64,000 nt of DNA from Pseudomonas paraglycinae (lineage in GTDB: Bacteria; Pseudomonadota; Gammaproteobacteria; Pseudomonadales; Pseudomonadaceae). The stretch is taken from NCBI RefSeq assembly GCF_021601625.1, contig NZ_BQHR01000007.1, positions 245,865 to 309,864 of the forward strand, given 5' to 3'. The notes under the pieces are model-generated. The model made no database searches, had not been told where the DNA came from, and saw nothing but the letters and a program-made list of their open reading frames with translations. A program made the translations under genes and the position numbers. Below, piece after piece: positions 25,931 through 34,896 of this stretch (position 1 is its first letter; each line of letters opens with the position of its first letter).

Positions 25931-26854
25931 ATGAAAGCGCCCCGCGTGACCCTTGATCAATGGCGAACGTTGCAGGCCGTGGTCGACCACGGCGGATTCG
26001 CCCAGGCCGCCGAGGCCCTGCATCGCTCGCAATCGTCGGTGAGTTACACCGTCGCCCGCATGCAGGATCAGCTCGGCGTGCCGCTGTTGCGCATCGACGG
26101 TCGCAAGGCGGTGCTGACCGAAGCCGGCGGCGTGTTGCTGCGCCGCTCGCGACAACTGGTGAAACAGGCCAGCCAACTGGAAGACCTCGCCCATCACATG
26201 GAGCAGGGTTGGGAAGCTGAAGTGCGGCTGGTGGTCGACGCCGCCTACCCGAGCGCCCGTATCGTGCGCGCGTTGACCGCTTTCATGCCGCAGAGCCGTG
26301 GCTGCCGCGTGCGGCTGCGTGAGGAAGTGTTGTCGGGCGTCGAAGAAGTGCTGCTCGAAGGCGTGGCCGACCTGGCCATCACCGGGCTGAGCATTCCCGG
26401 TTACCTTGGCGCGGAATTGAGCGATGTCGAATTTGTCGCCGTCGCCCATCCTGATCATGCGCTGCACCGGCTCAACCGCGAACTGAGCTTTCAGGACCTG
26501 GAAACCCAGATGCAAGTGGTGATCCGCGACTCCGGCCGCCAGCAACCCCGGGACGTTGGCTGGCTCGGCGCCGAACAGCGCTGGACCGTCGGCAGTCTCG
26601 CCACGGCTGCGACGTTCGTCAGCAGTGGCCTGGGATTCGCCTGGCTGCCACGCCACATGATCGAGCGGGAACTGAAAGACGGCTCGCTCAAGCTGCTACC
26701 GTTGGACAGAGGCGGCAATCGCAACTCCAGTTTCTATCTGTATTCGAACAAGGACAAACCCTTGGGCCCAGCGACGCAAATCCTCATCGAACTGCTGCGC
26801 ACCTTCGACACCCTGCCGCTGGACGCACCGTTCGCCGCCCCCGAACAAGCCTGA
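25931..26854 (+). CDS. LysR family transcriptional regulator
   Basis: A 307-residue LysR-type regulator with the winged helix at residues 5-65 (LDQWRTLQAVVDHGGFAQAA, SQSSVSYTVARMQDQLGVPL) and a C-terminal effector domain. The ATG at 25931 has AGAGGAG seven bases upstream; an in-frame TTG at 25928 is a less likely start. It heads a run of co-directed genes, with the alpha/beta hydrolase gene 14 bases later and the cyclophilin gene after that, so it may be co-transcribed with them. Target genes are not evident. Confidence 0.92.
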   Translation: MKAPRVTLDQWRTLQAVVDHGGFAQAAEALHRSQSSVSYTVARMQDQLGVPLLRIDGRKAVLTEAGGVLLRRSRQLVKQASQLEDLAHHMEQGWEAEVRLVVDAAYPSARIVRALTAFMPQSRGCRVRLREEVLSGVEEVLLEGVADLAITGLSIPGYLGAELSDVEFVAVAHPDHALHRLNRELSFQDLETQMQVVIRDSGRQQPRDVGWLGAEQRWTVGSLATAATFVSSGLGFAWLPRHMIERELKDGSLKLLPLDRGGNRNSSFYLYSNKDKPLGPATQILIELLRTFDTLPLDAPFAAPEQA

Positions 26855-26868
26855 CACGGAGTTCACCG

Positions 26869-27672
26869 ATGGCGTATTTCGAGCATGAAGGTTGCAACCT
26901 GCACTACGAGGAATATGGCCACGGCGATCCGTTGCTGCTGGTTCACGGTCTGGGCTCCAGCACCCTGGACTGGGAAATGCAGATTCCCGCACTGGCCGCA
27001 CATTACCGGGTGATCGTCCCGGACGTGCGCGGTCACGGCCGCTCCGACAAGCCCCACGAGCGCTACAGCATCGCCGGCTTCAGCGCCGACATCGTCGCCC
27101 TGATCGAGCACCTGAAGCTCGGCCCGGTGCACTACGCCGGGCTGTCCATGGGCGGCATGATCGGCTTTCAGTTTGCGGTCGATCAGCCGTGGATGCTCAA
27201 GAGCCTGACCATCGTCAACAGCGCGCCCGAGGTCAAGGTGCGTACCCGCGACGATTACTGGCAGTGGTTCAAGCGCTGGAGTCTGATGCGTGTGCTCAGC
27301 CTCGCCACCATCGGCAAAGCCCTTGGCGCCAAGCTGTTCCCCAAACCGGAGCAGGCCGGTTTGCGTCAGAAGATGGCAGAGCGCTGGGCAAAAAACGACA
27401 AACGTGCTTATCTCGCCAGCTTCGATGCGATTGTTGGCTGGGGGGTTCAGGAACGACTTTCCCGGGTCACCTGTCCAACCCTCGTCGTCAGCGCCGACCG
27501 GGACTACACCCCGGTTTCGCTGAAAGAAACCTATGTCAGACTGCTGCCCCATGCGCGGCTGGTGGTGATCGCCGATTCGCGCCACGCCACCCCGCTCGAT
27601 CAGCCCGAACGCTTCAATCAAACGCTGCTGGAGTTCCTCGCCACAGCCGATAATCACCCTCAGGATCACTGA
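26869..27672 (+). CDS. alpha/beta-fold hydrolase
   Basis: A 267-residue alpha/beta hydrolase. The nucleophile is Ser93 in GLSMGG, the oxyanion region is HGLGSS (residues 26-31), and Asp212 and His239 (SRHATPLDQP) complete the triad. The fold and size match the 3-oxoadipate enol-lactonase/esterase branch, but the lid sequence does not identify a substrate. It lies 14 bases after the LysR gene and 3 bases before the cyclophilin gene, so these are probably one transcript. Confidence 0.88.
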   Translation: MAYFEHEGCNLHYEEYGHGDPLLLVHGLGSSTLDWEMQIPALAAHYRVIVPDVRGHGRSDKPHERYSIAGFSADIVALIEHLKLGPVHYAGLSMGGMIGFQFAVDQPWMLKSLTIVNSAPEVKVRTRDDYWQWFKRWSLMRVLSLATIGKALGAKLFPKPEQAGLRQKMAERWAKNDKRAYLASFDAIVGWGVQERLSRVTCPTLVVSADRDYTPVSLKETYVRLLPHARLVVIADSRHATPLDQPERFNQTLLEFLATADNHPQDH

Positions 27673-27675
27673 CCC

Positions 27676-28239
27676 ATGCTGAAAAAACTCGCCCTCGCCG
27701 CCGGCACCGTGCTGTTCGCTGCCAACCTGATGGCTGCCACACCGGCAAAAGCGCCGCACGTGCTGCTGGACACCACCAACGGCCAGATCGAAATCGAGCT
27801 GGACCCGGTCAAGGCGCCGATCAGTACCAAGAACTTCCTCGAGTATGTCGACAGCGGTTTCTACAACAACACCATTTTCCACCGCGTGATCCCGGGCTTC
27901 ATGGCCCAGGGCGGCGGCTTCACCCAGCAGATGCAACAGAAAGAAACCAAGGCGCCGATCAAGAACGAAGCCAGCAACGGCCTGCATAACGTTCGTGGCA
28001 CCCTGTCGATGGCCCGTACTTCCAACCCGGATTCGGCCACCAGCCAGTTCTTCATCAACGTGGCCGACAACGCCTTCCTCGATCCGGGCCGTGACGCCGG
28101 TTACGCGGTGTTCGCCAAAGTGGTCAAGGGCATGGACGTGGTCGACATCATCGTCAACTCCCAGACCACCACCAAACAGGGCATGCAAAACGTGCCGGTC
28201 GACCCTGTGATCATCAAGTCGGCCAAGCGCATCGACTAA
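27676..28239 (+). CDS. ppiA: periplasmic peptidyl-prolyl cis-trans isomerase (cyclophilin)
   Basis: A 187-residue cyclophilin with a signal peptide (about residues 1-21). Core motifs are [34 protein letters not shown] and [14 protein letters not shown]. Bacterial periplasmic cyclophilins accelerate proline isomerisation during outer-membrane and periplasmic protein folding. It is followed by a 9-bp GC-rich hairpin (28258-28287, arms GAGCGGCGC and GCGCCGCTC) without T run, which may partly attenuate read-through into the ABC transporter gene. Confidence 0.92.
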   Translation: MLKKLALAAGTVLFAANLMAATPAKAPHVLLDTTNGQIEIELDPVKAPISTKNFLEYVDSGFYNNTIFHRVIPGFMAQGGGFTQQMQQKETKAPIKNEASNGLHNVRGTLSMARTSNPDSATSQFFINVADNAFLDPGRDAGYAVFAKVVKGMDVVDIIVNSQTTTKQGMQNVPVDPVIIKSAKRID

Positions 28240-28328
28240 GCTTTACAGGGCATTATCGAGCGGCGCCGATTACCCATCGCGCCGCTCACACTGATAAAAG
28301 GAGAGCCCGTGCTCCGGGCGGTTATCTG

Positions 28329-30161
28329 ATGCTCTATCGCCGTTTCGAACAACTGATCGACATATTCCGCGATGCCCCGACGGCATCCCCGCCGGACCGC
28401 GTTCTGCCCTTCTATACCTATTACCTGAAGCAGGTCTGGCCGAGCTTCGCCGCCCTGCTGATCGTCGGCCTGTTCGGTGCCTTGATCGAAGTGGCGCTGT
28501 TCAGTTACCTGAGCCGCATCATCGACCTCGCCCAGGGCACGCCGAACGCCGATTTTTTCAAGGTGCACGGCGCCGAACTGGCGTGGATGGCCGTCGTGGC
28601 ATTGCTGCTGCGCCCCCTCTTCCTGGCCCTGCACGACATGCTGGTGCACCAGACCCTGAGCCCGAGCATGACCAGCATGATTCGCTGGCAGAACCACAGT
28701 TACGTGCTCAAGCAGAGCCTGAATTTCTTCCAGAACGACTTCGCCGGGCGCATTGCCCAGCGCATCATGCAGACCGGCAACTCGCTGCGCGATTCCGCCG
28801 TGCAGGCGGTGGATGCGTTGTGGCATGTGCTGATCTACGCGATCAGTTCGCTGGTGCTGTTCGCCGAGGCTGACTGGCGCCTGATGATCCCGCTGCTGAC
28901 ATGGATCGCGGCCTACGTCGGCGCACTCTATTACTTCGTACCACGGGTCAAGGACCGCTCGGTGGAAGCCTCAGACGCGCGCTCGAAACTGATGGGCCGG
29001 ATCGTCGACGGCTACACCAACATCGCCACCCTGAAGCTGTTCGCCCACACCAACTTCGAACAGCACTACGCCCGCGAGGCGATCCAGGAACAGACCGAAA
29101 AAGCCCAGCTGGCCGGTCGCGTGGTCACCAGCATGGACGTGGCCATCACCACCATGAACGGTCTGCTGATCGTCGGCACCACGGCGCTGGCCCTGTGGCT
29201 GTGGACGCAGTCGCTGATCAGCGTCGGCGCGATCGCCCTGGCCACCGGCCTGGTGATCCGCATCGTCAACATGTCCGGCTGGATCATGTGGGTGGTCACC
29301 GGCATTTTCGAAAACATCGGCATGGTCCAGGACGGTCTGCAGACCATCTCGCAACCGGTCAGCGTCACCGACCGGGAGCAGGCCAAACCGTTGGCCGTGG
29401 CCCGTGGCGAAGTGCGTTTCGAGCACGTGGATTTTCACTACGGCAAGAAGAAAGGCATCATCGGCGACCTCAACCTGACCATCAAACCGGGCGAAAAAAT
29501 CGGTCTGATCGGGCCGTCCGGCGCCGGCAAGTCGACCCTGGTCAACCTGCTGCTGCGCCTCTACGATGTCGAGGGCGGGCGGATCCTGATCGACGGCCAG
29601 AACATCGCCGAAGTCGGCCAGGAAAGTCTGCGCGCGCGGATCGGCATGATCACTCAGGACACCTCGTTGCTGCACCGCTCGATCCGCGACAACTTGCTGT
29701 ACGGCAAGCCCGACGCCACCGACGCCGAACTCTGGGAAGCGGTGCGCAAGGCCCGCGCCGATGAGTTCATTCCGCTGCTGTCGGATGCCGAGGGGCGCAC
29801 CGGATTTGATGCGCATGTCGGCGAACGCGGGGTGAAACTTTCCGGTGGTCAGCGTCAGCGGATCGCCATTGCGCGGGTGCTGCTCAAGGACGCACCGATC
29901 CTGATCATGGACGAAGCGACCTCGGCGCTGGACTCGGAAGTCGAAGCGGCGATTCAGGAAAGCCTGGAAACCCTGATGCAGGGCAAGACCGTGATCGCCA
30001 TCGCTCACCGCCTTTCGACCATTGCCCGCATGGACCGACTGGTGGTGCTGGAGAACGGCAAGATCGCCGAAAGCGGCAACCATGCCGAACTGCTGGCCCA
30101 TGGCGGATTGTATGCGCGGCTGTGGGCGCACCAGACCGGAGGGTTTGTCGGCATCGACTGA
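28329..30161 (+). CDS. ABC exporter, fused membrane and ATPase domains
   Basis: A 610-residue half-transporter with an N-terminal six-helix ABC transmembrane domain (about residues 30-340) and a C-terminal ATPase. Walker A is GPSGAGKST (395-403), the signature is LSGGQRQR (from 504), Walker B is ILIMDEATSALD and the switch histidine is in IAHRLSTIAR. It would work as a homodimer, exporting a lipid, drug or peptide; the substrate cannot be told. Closest resemblance is to the MsbA/MdlB-type multidrug branch. It may share the transcript of the upstream genes and ends at a strong terminator. Confidence 0.92.
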   Translation: MLYRRFEQLIDIFRDAPTASPPDRVLPFYTYYLKQVWPSFAALLIVGLFGALIEVALFSYLSRIIDLAQGTPNADFFKVHGAELAWMAVVALLLRPLFLALHDMLVHQTLSPSMTSMIRWQNHSYVLKQSLNFFQNDFAGRIAQRIMQTGNSLRDSAVQAVDALWHVLIYAISSLVLFAEADWRLMIPLLTWIAAYVGALYYFVPRVKDRSVEASDARSKLMGRIVDGYTNIATLKLFAHTNFEQHYAREAIQEQTEKAQLAGRVVTSMDVAITTMNGLLIVGTTALALWLWTQSLISVGAIALATGLVIRIVNMSGWIMWVVTGIFENIGMVQDGLQTISQPVSVTDREQAKPLAVARGEVRFEHVDFHYGKKKGIIGDLNLTIKPGEKIGLIGPSGAGKSTLVNLLLRLYDVEGGRILIDGQNIAEVGQESLRARIGMITQDTSLLHRSIRDNLLYGKPDATDAELWEAVRKARADEFIPLLSDAEGRTGFDAHVGERGVKLSGGQRQRIAIARVLLKDAPILIMDEATSALDSEVEAAIQESLETLMQGKTVIAIAHRLSTIARMDRLVVLENGKIAESGNHAELLAHGGLYARLWAHQTGGFVGID

Positions 30162-30178
30162 TCCTGCGTCAAAACGCA

Positions 30179-30222
30179 AAAAACCGCCAGAGCCCTTTAA
30201 CCACGTGCTCTGGCGGTTTTTT
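30179..30222 (+). terminator. strong rho-independent terminator
   Basis: AAACCGCCAGAGC (30181-30193) and GCTCTGGCGGTTT (30207-30219) are perfect 13-bp arms, followed by T to 30222. It ends the ABC exporter transcript. Confidence 0.93.
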
Positions 30223-30350
30223 ATCGACTGCTGGAAATCCGCACAAACCCTGCTGTACTGAGCCAAGGCTCCGGAACGGAACCTGTCGTAAGTCTGCAGG
30301 GACGCACCACTCGATGCAGTCTCGATAGCAAGCCTATCAAGGACTCTGTC

Positions 30351-31046
30351 ATGTCTCTTTTCAAACGTTCAGTCACTGAGTTGTTGGGTACGTTCTGGTT
30401 GGTGTTGGGCGGTTGCGGCAGTGCGGTCATCGCCGCGTCTTCGCCTTTGGGAATCGGCGTGCTGGGGGTGGCCCTGGCGTTTGGTCTGACGGTGCTGACC
30501 ATGGCATTTGCCATCGGCCACATCAGCGGCTGTCACCTCAACCCGGCCGTGTCGGTCGGTCTGGTCGTCGGCGGTCGGTTCCCGGTCAAGGAACTGCCCG
30601 CCTACGTCATCGCCCAGGTGATCGGCGGGATTCTGGCAGCGGCCCTGCTCTACCACATCGCCAGTGGCAAGGAAGGATTCGACATCGCTGCCGGCCTGGC
30701 CTCAAACGGTTACGGCGAGCACTCGCCGGGCAAATACTCGATGGCATCCGGCTTCGTCACCGAGTTGGTGATGACCGCCATGTTCGTGGTGATCATCCTC
30801 GGCGCTACCGACAAACGCGCCCCGGGAGGACTGGCACCGATCGCCATCGGCCTGGCCCTGACGCTGATCCATCTGATCTCCATCCCGGTCACCAACACCT
30901 CGGTCAACCCGGCCCGCAGCACCGGCCCGGCGCTGATGGTTGGCGGCTGGGCCATCGCCCAGTTGTGGATGTTCTGGGTCGCGCCACTACTCGGTGCGGT
31001 GGTTGGCGGCGTGCTCTATCGCTGGCTGGGCAAGGAAGACAGCTGA
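30351..31046 (+). CDS. aqpZ: aquaporin Z
   Basis: A 231-residue six-helix aquaporin. Both NPA loops are present (Asn64-Pro-Ala in CHLNPAVS and Asn186-Pro-Ala in SVNPARS). The narrow selectivity filter typical of water-specific channels is visible as His174, Thr183 and Arg189, with an aromatic Phe44 near the expected position. That predicts rapid water rather than glycerol conduction in the inner membrane. AAGGA precedes the ATG. The gene is monocistronic, between the terminator at 30179 and the convergent gene at 31062. Confidence 0.96.
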   Translation: MSLFKRSVTELLGTFWLVLGGCGSAVIAASSPLGIGVLGVALAFGLTVLTMAFAIGHISGCHLNPAVSVGLVVGGRFPVKELPAYVIAQVIGGILAAALLYHIASGKEGFDIAAGLASNGYGEHSPGKYSMASGFVTELVMTAMFVVIILGATDKRAPGGLAPIAIGLALTLIHLISIPVTNTSVNPARSTGPALMVGGWAIAQLWMFWVAPLLGAVVGGVLYRWLGKEDS

Positions 31047-31061
31047 AGGTGTCGGCGAGGA

Positions 31062-32186
31062 TCAGGCTTGCCGATACGGCAAGGCGCTCCTCGCCTCTTC
31101 GGCATAGGCCAGTACACCGGCGCGCTCCTGGTGCAGGAAGTCTTTGACCGCGGCTTTTAGACCGGGATGGCGCAGGTAATGCCAGGAATGGGTGATCACC
31201 GGTTCGAAGCCGCGAATCAGTTTGTGCTCGCCTTGGGCACCGGCATCGAAACGTTGAAATCCATTGGCAATCGCATAGTCCATGCCCTGATAGAAACAGG
31301 TCTCGAAGTGCAGCCGGTCGAACTCGGCCAGGCATCCCCAGTAGCGCCCGTAAAAACTGTCGCCGCCCACCAGACTGAACGCCATCGCCACCGGCCGTGA
31401 GCCCTGCCGGGCCAGCACCACGCGGATCGATTCCGGCATGCGCTCGGCCAGCAGGCTGAAGAATTCGCGGGTCAGATATGGTGCCTGCCGACGCACCGCG
31501 TAGGTGTTGGCATAACAGGCATAGACGAAATCCCACTGCGCCTCGTCCAGCTCCCGGCCTTCCAGCCATTCGAACTCGAAGCCCTGCCCCGCCACTTGCT
31601 CGCGCTCTTTACGCATCTGCTTGCGCTTGCGCGAGGCAAGCACGTCGAGGAAATCCTGAAAGTCGCGGTAGCCGCGATTCTGCCAGTGGTACTGACAGCC
31701 GATGCGTTGCAGCCAGCCCGGCTGCTCGGCCATGGCGGCATCGGTGAACGCGTCGGTGAAATTGATGTGGGCGCTGGAGAGCTCTTCGATTTCCAGATAC
31801 CCCGGCAGGCTCTTGAGCAGCTCGAATCCGTCCTCGACATTCGCTGCCAGCAACCGTGGACCGCTGACCGGACTGAATGGCACCGCGCTCAAAAACTTGG
31901 GGTAGTAATCGATGCCGGCCCGGGCGCAGGCATCGGCCCAGCCGTGATCGAACACGTATTCGCCGTAGGAATGCCACTTGCGATAACCGGGCAATGCGGC
32001 GATCACACTCCCCGCTTCGACGTGCAGCAAATGCTCCGCTTGCCAGCCCGTGTGCGGGCCGACGCTGCCGCTGTCCTCCAGCGAAGCCAGAAAGGCATGG
32101 CACAGAAACGGCTGGTTTTGCGGGACCAGAACATCCCAGTCGGACGCCGGAATTTCCGACAGTTTATGCAGACGTTGCAGCGGCAT
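31062..32186 (-). CDS. GNAT/FemAB-like N-acyltransferase
   Basis: A 374-residue cytosolic protein of the peptidogalycan/FemAB-like acyltransferase group (COG3146 type). Segments recognised are WDVLVPQNQPFLCHAFLASLE, PFSPVSGPRLL, RKRKQMRKEREQV and YWGCLAEFDRLHFETCFYQG (the last two in parts). It shares the double-GNAT fold but its acyl donor and acceptor are unknown. The ATG at 32186 has GGAG six bases upstream; an in-frame GTG at 32198 lies inside that purine stretch and is less likely. It converges on aqpZ with only 15 bases between stops. Confidence 0.85.
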   Translation of the reverse strand: MPLQRLHKLSEIPASDWDVLVPQNQPFLCHAFLASLEDSGSVGPHTGWQAEHLLHVEAGSVIAALPGYRKWHSYGEYVFDHGWADACARAGIDYYPKFLSAVPFSPVSGPRLLAANVEDGFELLKSLPGYLEIEELSSAHINFTDAFTDAAMAEQPGWLQRIGCQYHWQNRGYRDFQDFLDVLASRKRKQMRKEREQVAGQGFEFEWLEGRELDEAQWDFVYACYANTYAVRRQAPYLTREFFSLLAERMPESIRVVLARQGSRPVAMAFSLVGGDSFYGRYWGCLAEFDRLHFETCFYQGMDYAIANGFQRFDAGAQGEHKLIRGFEPVITHSWHYLRHPGLKAAVKDFLHQERAGVLAYAEEARSALPYRQA

Positions 32187-32300
32187 TTTCCTCTCCACTT
32201 TCGGGCGTGAACGCCTGGCGAGTATCGCTGATCGGCCGGGCGTTGCCCACGTTCGATTGCGCGACAGCGCTCTAGATCAATAGTTCACGGCAGTTTTGTA

Positions 32301-32356
32301 CCGTCATCAACCTGCCATCATCGTGCCACTGCTCTGTCATAAACCATCGCGATACT
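32301..32356 (+). promoter_or_regulatory. four-unit Pho box with -10 element
   Basis: Four consecutive 11-base units, at 32301, 32312, 32323 and 32334, read CCGTCATCAAC, CTGCCATCATC, GTGCCACTGCT and CTGTCATAAAC. They match the PhoB recognition unit CTGTCAT plus four AT-rich bases, with exact 11-base phasing. Ten bases after the last CTGTCAT comes GATACT (32351-32356), the same spacing to the -10 as in E. coli phoA. PhoB control of the downstream porin under phosphate starvation is a firm inference. Confidence 0.75.
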
Positions 32357-32467
32357 GGCGCCTGTTTTTAGAGCGCCGGGTTCTACCCCGGACACTGTTT
32401 TCCGACCGTCAAACCGTCGGTTGTGCCCAGGATGGTTCAGCCATCCCCTTCATCTTCGGAGATTGCT

Positions 32468-33790
32468 ATGCGTCTTGCTTCCACGAAAACTGCGGCGGCC
32501 CTGTGCGGTGGCCTGTTGCTGGCCATGAGTGTACCGGCCAGTGCCGCAGTCGAGGCCAAACTGCTCGACATGCTCAAGGCTAACGGTTCGATTTCCCAGG
32601 CGCAGTACGTTGAACTGCAAACTGAACTGGCCAAGGATCAGAAGGCCCAGCAAATCGCGCAGCAGGCGCAGCAAGAGACCAACGAGCAAATCGCGGCGAC
32701 CGCGAAGAAAACCAACGAGCTCAGCAGTTTCGACCAGAAACTGGCCTGGGCCGCCAAGACCCAGTTCAAGGGCGATGTGCGTATCCGTCAGGAAACCATC
32801 AAGATCGATGGCGAGCCGAACAACGGCGGCCGCGACAAGGATCGTCAGCGCATCCGTGCCCGTCTGGGTGCCTACACCGAGATCAACCCGCAAGTCGACA
32901 CCGGCATTCGTATCGCCACCGGCGGCGGCGACGACGCCCGTTCGACCAACCAGGACCAGGACAACTACTTCGACAAGAAGCAGATCTGGCTCGACCTGGG
33001 CTACATCGACTACCACCCGGACCAGATCAAGAACCTGCACATCATCGGCGGCAAAATGCTGCAACCGTGGGTGAGCATGGGCGACGTGATCTGGGACAGC
33101 GACATCAACCCGGAAGGTCTGGCCGTTACCTACAAGTATCCATTGGGCAGCAGCGTCGAACTGTTCGGCAGCCTGGGTAACTACAACCTCAAGGACAACG
33201 TCGACGGCGACGGCGTGCAGTTCCGTCACGACCTGCGCCTGACCGCCGGCCAGCTGGGCAGCCGCTTCGCGATCACTGACAACCTGAAACTGACCCTGGG
33301 CGGCAGCGTCTACGCCTACCAGAACGATGAAGACAGCCGTTGCACCGGCACCTCCACGCCGTGCGCCCTGGCCGTCAACGGCAACTCGGCGAACAACGAA
33401 TTCCGTCTGTACGAAGGCTTCAGCCAGGTCGACATCGGCGGCCTGCCAATGCCGCTGTCGTTCTACGGGCAGTACGTGAAGAACAACGATGCCGTGACCG
33501 ATCAGGACACCGCGTGGCTGGTAGGTGCCAAGTCGAAAGTCTTCGGCCTGAACCTCGACTACAACTATCGTGACGTGCAGCGCAACGCTGTGGTCGGCGC
33601 CTTCACCGATTCGGACTTCGCCAACGGCACCACCGGTTCCCGTGGCCACAAGTTCAAGGTCGGTTACGACATCGACAAGAACTTCGCCATCGGTGCGACT
33701 TACTTCCTGACCAAGGCCGACTTCTCCAGCCGTACCCAGCGCGATGCAGACACCAACACCCTGCAGCTGGATGCGGAAGCGAAGTTCTAA
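32468..33790 (+). CDS. putative porin, phosphate-starvation controlled
   Basis: A 440-residue outer-membrane protein. The signal peptide ends at PASA (residue 26). A helical, Gln-rich coiled-coil segment follows (QYVELQTELAKDQ, AQQIAQQAQQET), then a beta-barrel of about 350 residues ending in Phe. The barrel part (FKGDVRIRQET, WLDLGYIDYHPD, GGKMLQPW) resembles the 'putative porin' (Porin_5) family rather than OprP/OprO, which lack this N-terminal coiled coil. GGAG at 32458-32461 sets the ATG. The four-unit Pho box upstream suggests uptake of phosphate or another anion when phosphate is scarce. A perfect 13-bp hairpin follows the stop. Confidence 0.85.
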   Translation: MRLASTKTAAALCGGLLLAMSVPASAAVEAKLLDMLKANGSISQAQYVELQTELAKDQKAQQIAQQAQQETNEQIAATAKKTNELSSFDQKLAWAAKTQFKGDVRIRQETIKIDGEPNNGGRDKDRQRIRARLGAYTEINPQVDTGIRIATGGGDDARSTNQDQDNYFDKKQIWLDLGYIDYHPDQIKNLHIIGGKMLQPWVSMGDVIWDSDINPEGLAVTYKYPLGSSVELFGSLGNYNLKDNVDGDGVQFRHDLRLTAGQLGSRFAITDNLKLTLGGSVYAYQNDEDSRCTGTSTPCALAVNGNSANNEFRLYEGFSQVDIGGLPMPLSFYGQYVKNNDAVTDQDTAWLVGAKSKVFGLNLDYNYRDVQRNAVVGAFTDSDFANGTTGSRGHKFKVGYDIDKNFAIGATYFLTKADFSSRTQRDADTNTLQLDAEAKF

Positions 33791-33806
33791 GCAACCCGGC
33801 AACAGA

Positions 33807-33847
33807 CTTCAAACGATGGGTTGGACATCCGGTTCCATCGTTTGAAG
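33807..33847 (+). terminator. 13-bp hairpin after the porin gene
   Basis: CTTCAAACGATGG (33807-33819) and CCATCGTTTGAAG (33835-33847) are perfect arms around 15 bases. There is no T run, so it may stabilise the mRNA end rather than terminate by itself. Confidence 0.5.
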
Positions 33848-33919
33848 AGGCTTCAACAGACTGGCGCGACCTCAGCGATCCCCATCATCCGTTCGCTGCG
33901 GCCGCGCCAGTCTGTGTTT

Positions 33920-34156
33920 TCAGGGACTATCCTCGCGCCGCAGCTGTGCCAACTGTTCGGCCAACGCGTCCACGCCCTCTTCAGGCTTTTGCGGCATTGC
34001 CCGCAACGTGGCCTGCATCAAACGCATCTGGCGAATGAAACGCCGGCAATTGCGGCAGAACATCAGGTGATGACGCACCATCAGTTTCTCGCGAAAGCTC
34101 AACTGGCCATCGAGATAATCGCTGGATCGCGCCACTTGCTCCTTGCAGGTCAACAT
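33920..34156 (-). CDS. zinc-finger anti-sigma factor
   Basis: A 78-residue protein with the N-terminal HC2-type zinc finger of anti-sigma factors: LTCKEQVARSSDYLDGQLS, then HHLMFCRNCRRFIRQM with His-x3-Cys-x2-Cys. There is no membrane segment, so it is a cytosolic anti-sigma of the ZAS type that would sense redox or metal state by losing zinc. Its start overlaps the sigma gene stop by seven bases (34150-34156), so the two proteins are translationally coupled. Confidence 0.85.
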   Translation of the reverse strand: MLTCKEQVARSSDYLDGQLSFREKLMVRHHLMFCRNCRRFIRQMRLMQATLRAMPQKPEEGVDALAEQLAQLRREDSP

Positions 34157-34761
34157 TCTCCCGTCTCCTCAAAATGCTCCACGGTCGCAAAGACCTTCAA
34201 ACGTGCCCGATGCAGCAGCACGCGGACATTGGAGAGCGAGATCTCCAGAAGATTACAGATCTCCTCCAGCTCCAGGCCCTGGCGTTCGCGCAGCAACAGC
34301 ACGCTGCTTTGCAGTTCCGACAGGCTCAACAACGTGTGCTCGAGGCATTCACGCAGCTCGCCTTCTGTCAGCAACGCTTCAGGCGTGTCCTGGTGCCAGG
34401 CAAACGGTGCAACCAGCCAGTGGCCGTCGCCGGGAGAAAAACGATCATCGTCGATGGTGCCGTGGGGTGACGGCAGATCATCCAGCAACACTTCGCGACG
34501 ATTGAGTTTGTAGCGGCTCTTGGCCGAGTTGGCGGTGATGGTCAGCAGCCAGGTCTTGAGACTGGAGCGCCCCTCGAAACGGCCGATATTACGCACCACC
34601 GACAGCCAGGCGTCCTGTACCACTTCTTCGACATGGCGCTGGCCGACAATCGCGTAGGCCACCGCGCGCATGGGGCTTTGATAGGTGCTGACCAGCTCCT
34701 TGAAAGCCTTCTGCTCACCGGCGAGCAGCCGCTCAAGCAATCGGGTGTCGTCAACTGCCAT
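34150..34761 (-). CDS. ECF-type sigma-70 family RNA polymerase sigma factor
   Basis: A 203-residue extracytoplasmic-function sigma factor. Region 2 spans about residues 20-85 (FKELVSTYQSPMRAVAYAIV, EVVQDAWLSVVRNIGRFEG, LKTWLLTITANSAKSR) and region 4 about 125-185 (LSLSELQSSVLLLRERQGL, LEEICNLLEISLSNVRVLLHRAR, given in parts). The linker is longer than usual and acidic. It is followed by an overlapping anti-sigma gene. In P. aeruginosa, as I recall, a sigma gene of this kind (PA3285) lies beside a FabH homologue (PA3286) and near oprO/oprP, matching the order here. Confidence 0.9.
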   Translation of the reverse strand: MAVDDTRLLERLLAGEQKAFKELVSTYQSPMRAVAYAIVGQRHVEEVVQDAWLSVVRNIGRFEGRSSLKTWLLTITANSAKSRYKLNRREVLLDDLPSPHGTIDDDRFSPGDGHWLVAPFAWHQDTPEALLTEGELRECLEHTLLSLSELQSSVLLLRERQGLELEEICNLLEISLSNVRVLLHRARLKVFATVEHFEETGEC

Positions 34762-34796
34762 CCATCAATCCCCTGTTCCTGACTTCGAAAATGATA

Positions 34797-34818
34797 GCGG
34801 CAGGACTTCGCCTGCCGC
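34797..34818 (-). terminator. hairpin between the FabH-like and sigma genes
   Basis: GCGGCAGG (34797-34804) and CCTGCCGC (34811-34818) pair around ACTTCG. On the minus strand it stands about 80 bases after the FabH-like stop and is followed by TATCATTTTCG, a weak T-rich tract. Confidence 0.5.
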
Positions 34819-34896
34819 CACTTTCGAAAATTACAGCGTTCGCGCCGATTCGGATGTAGGAAACGTCAGCGCGATTAAGAGGAAATGAACCCGATT

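Noticed and set aside
32450-33802. A 450-codon minus-strand frame opposite the porin gene.
   Set aside because: Antisense shadow; the plus-strand frame has signal peptide, barrel and Pho box.
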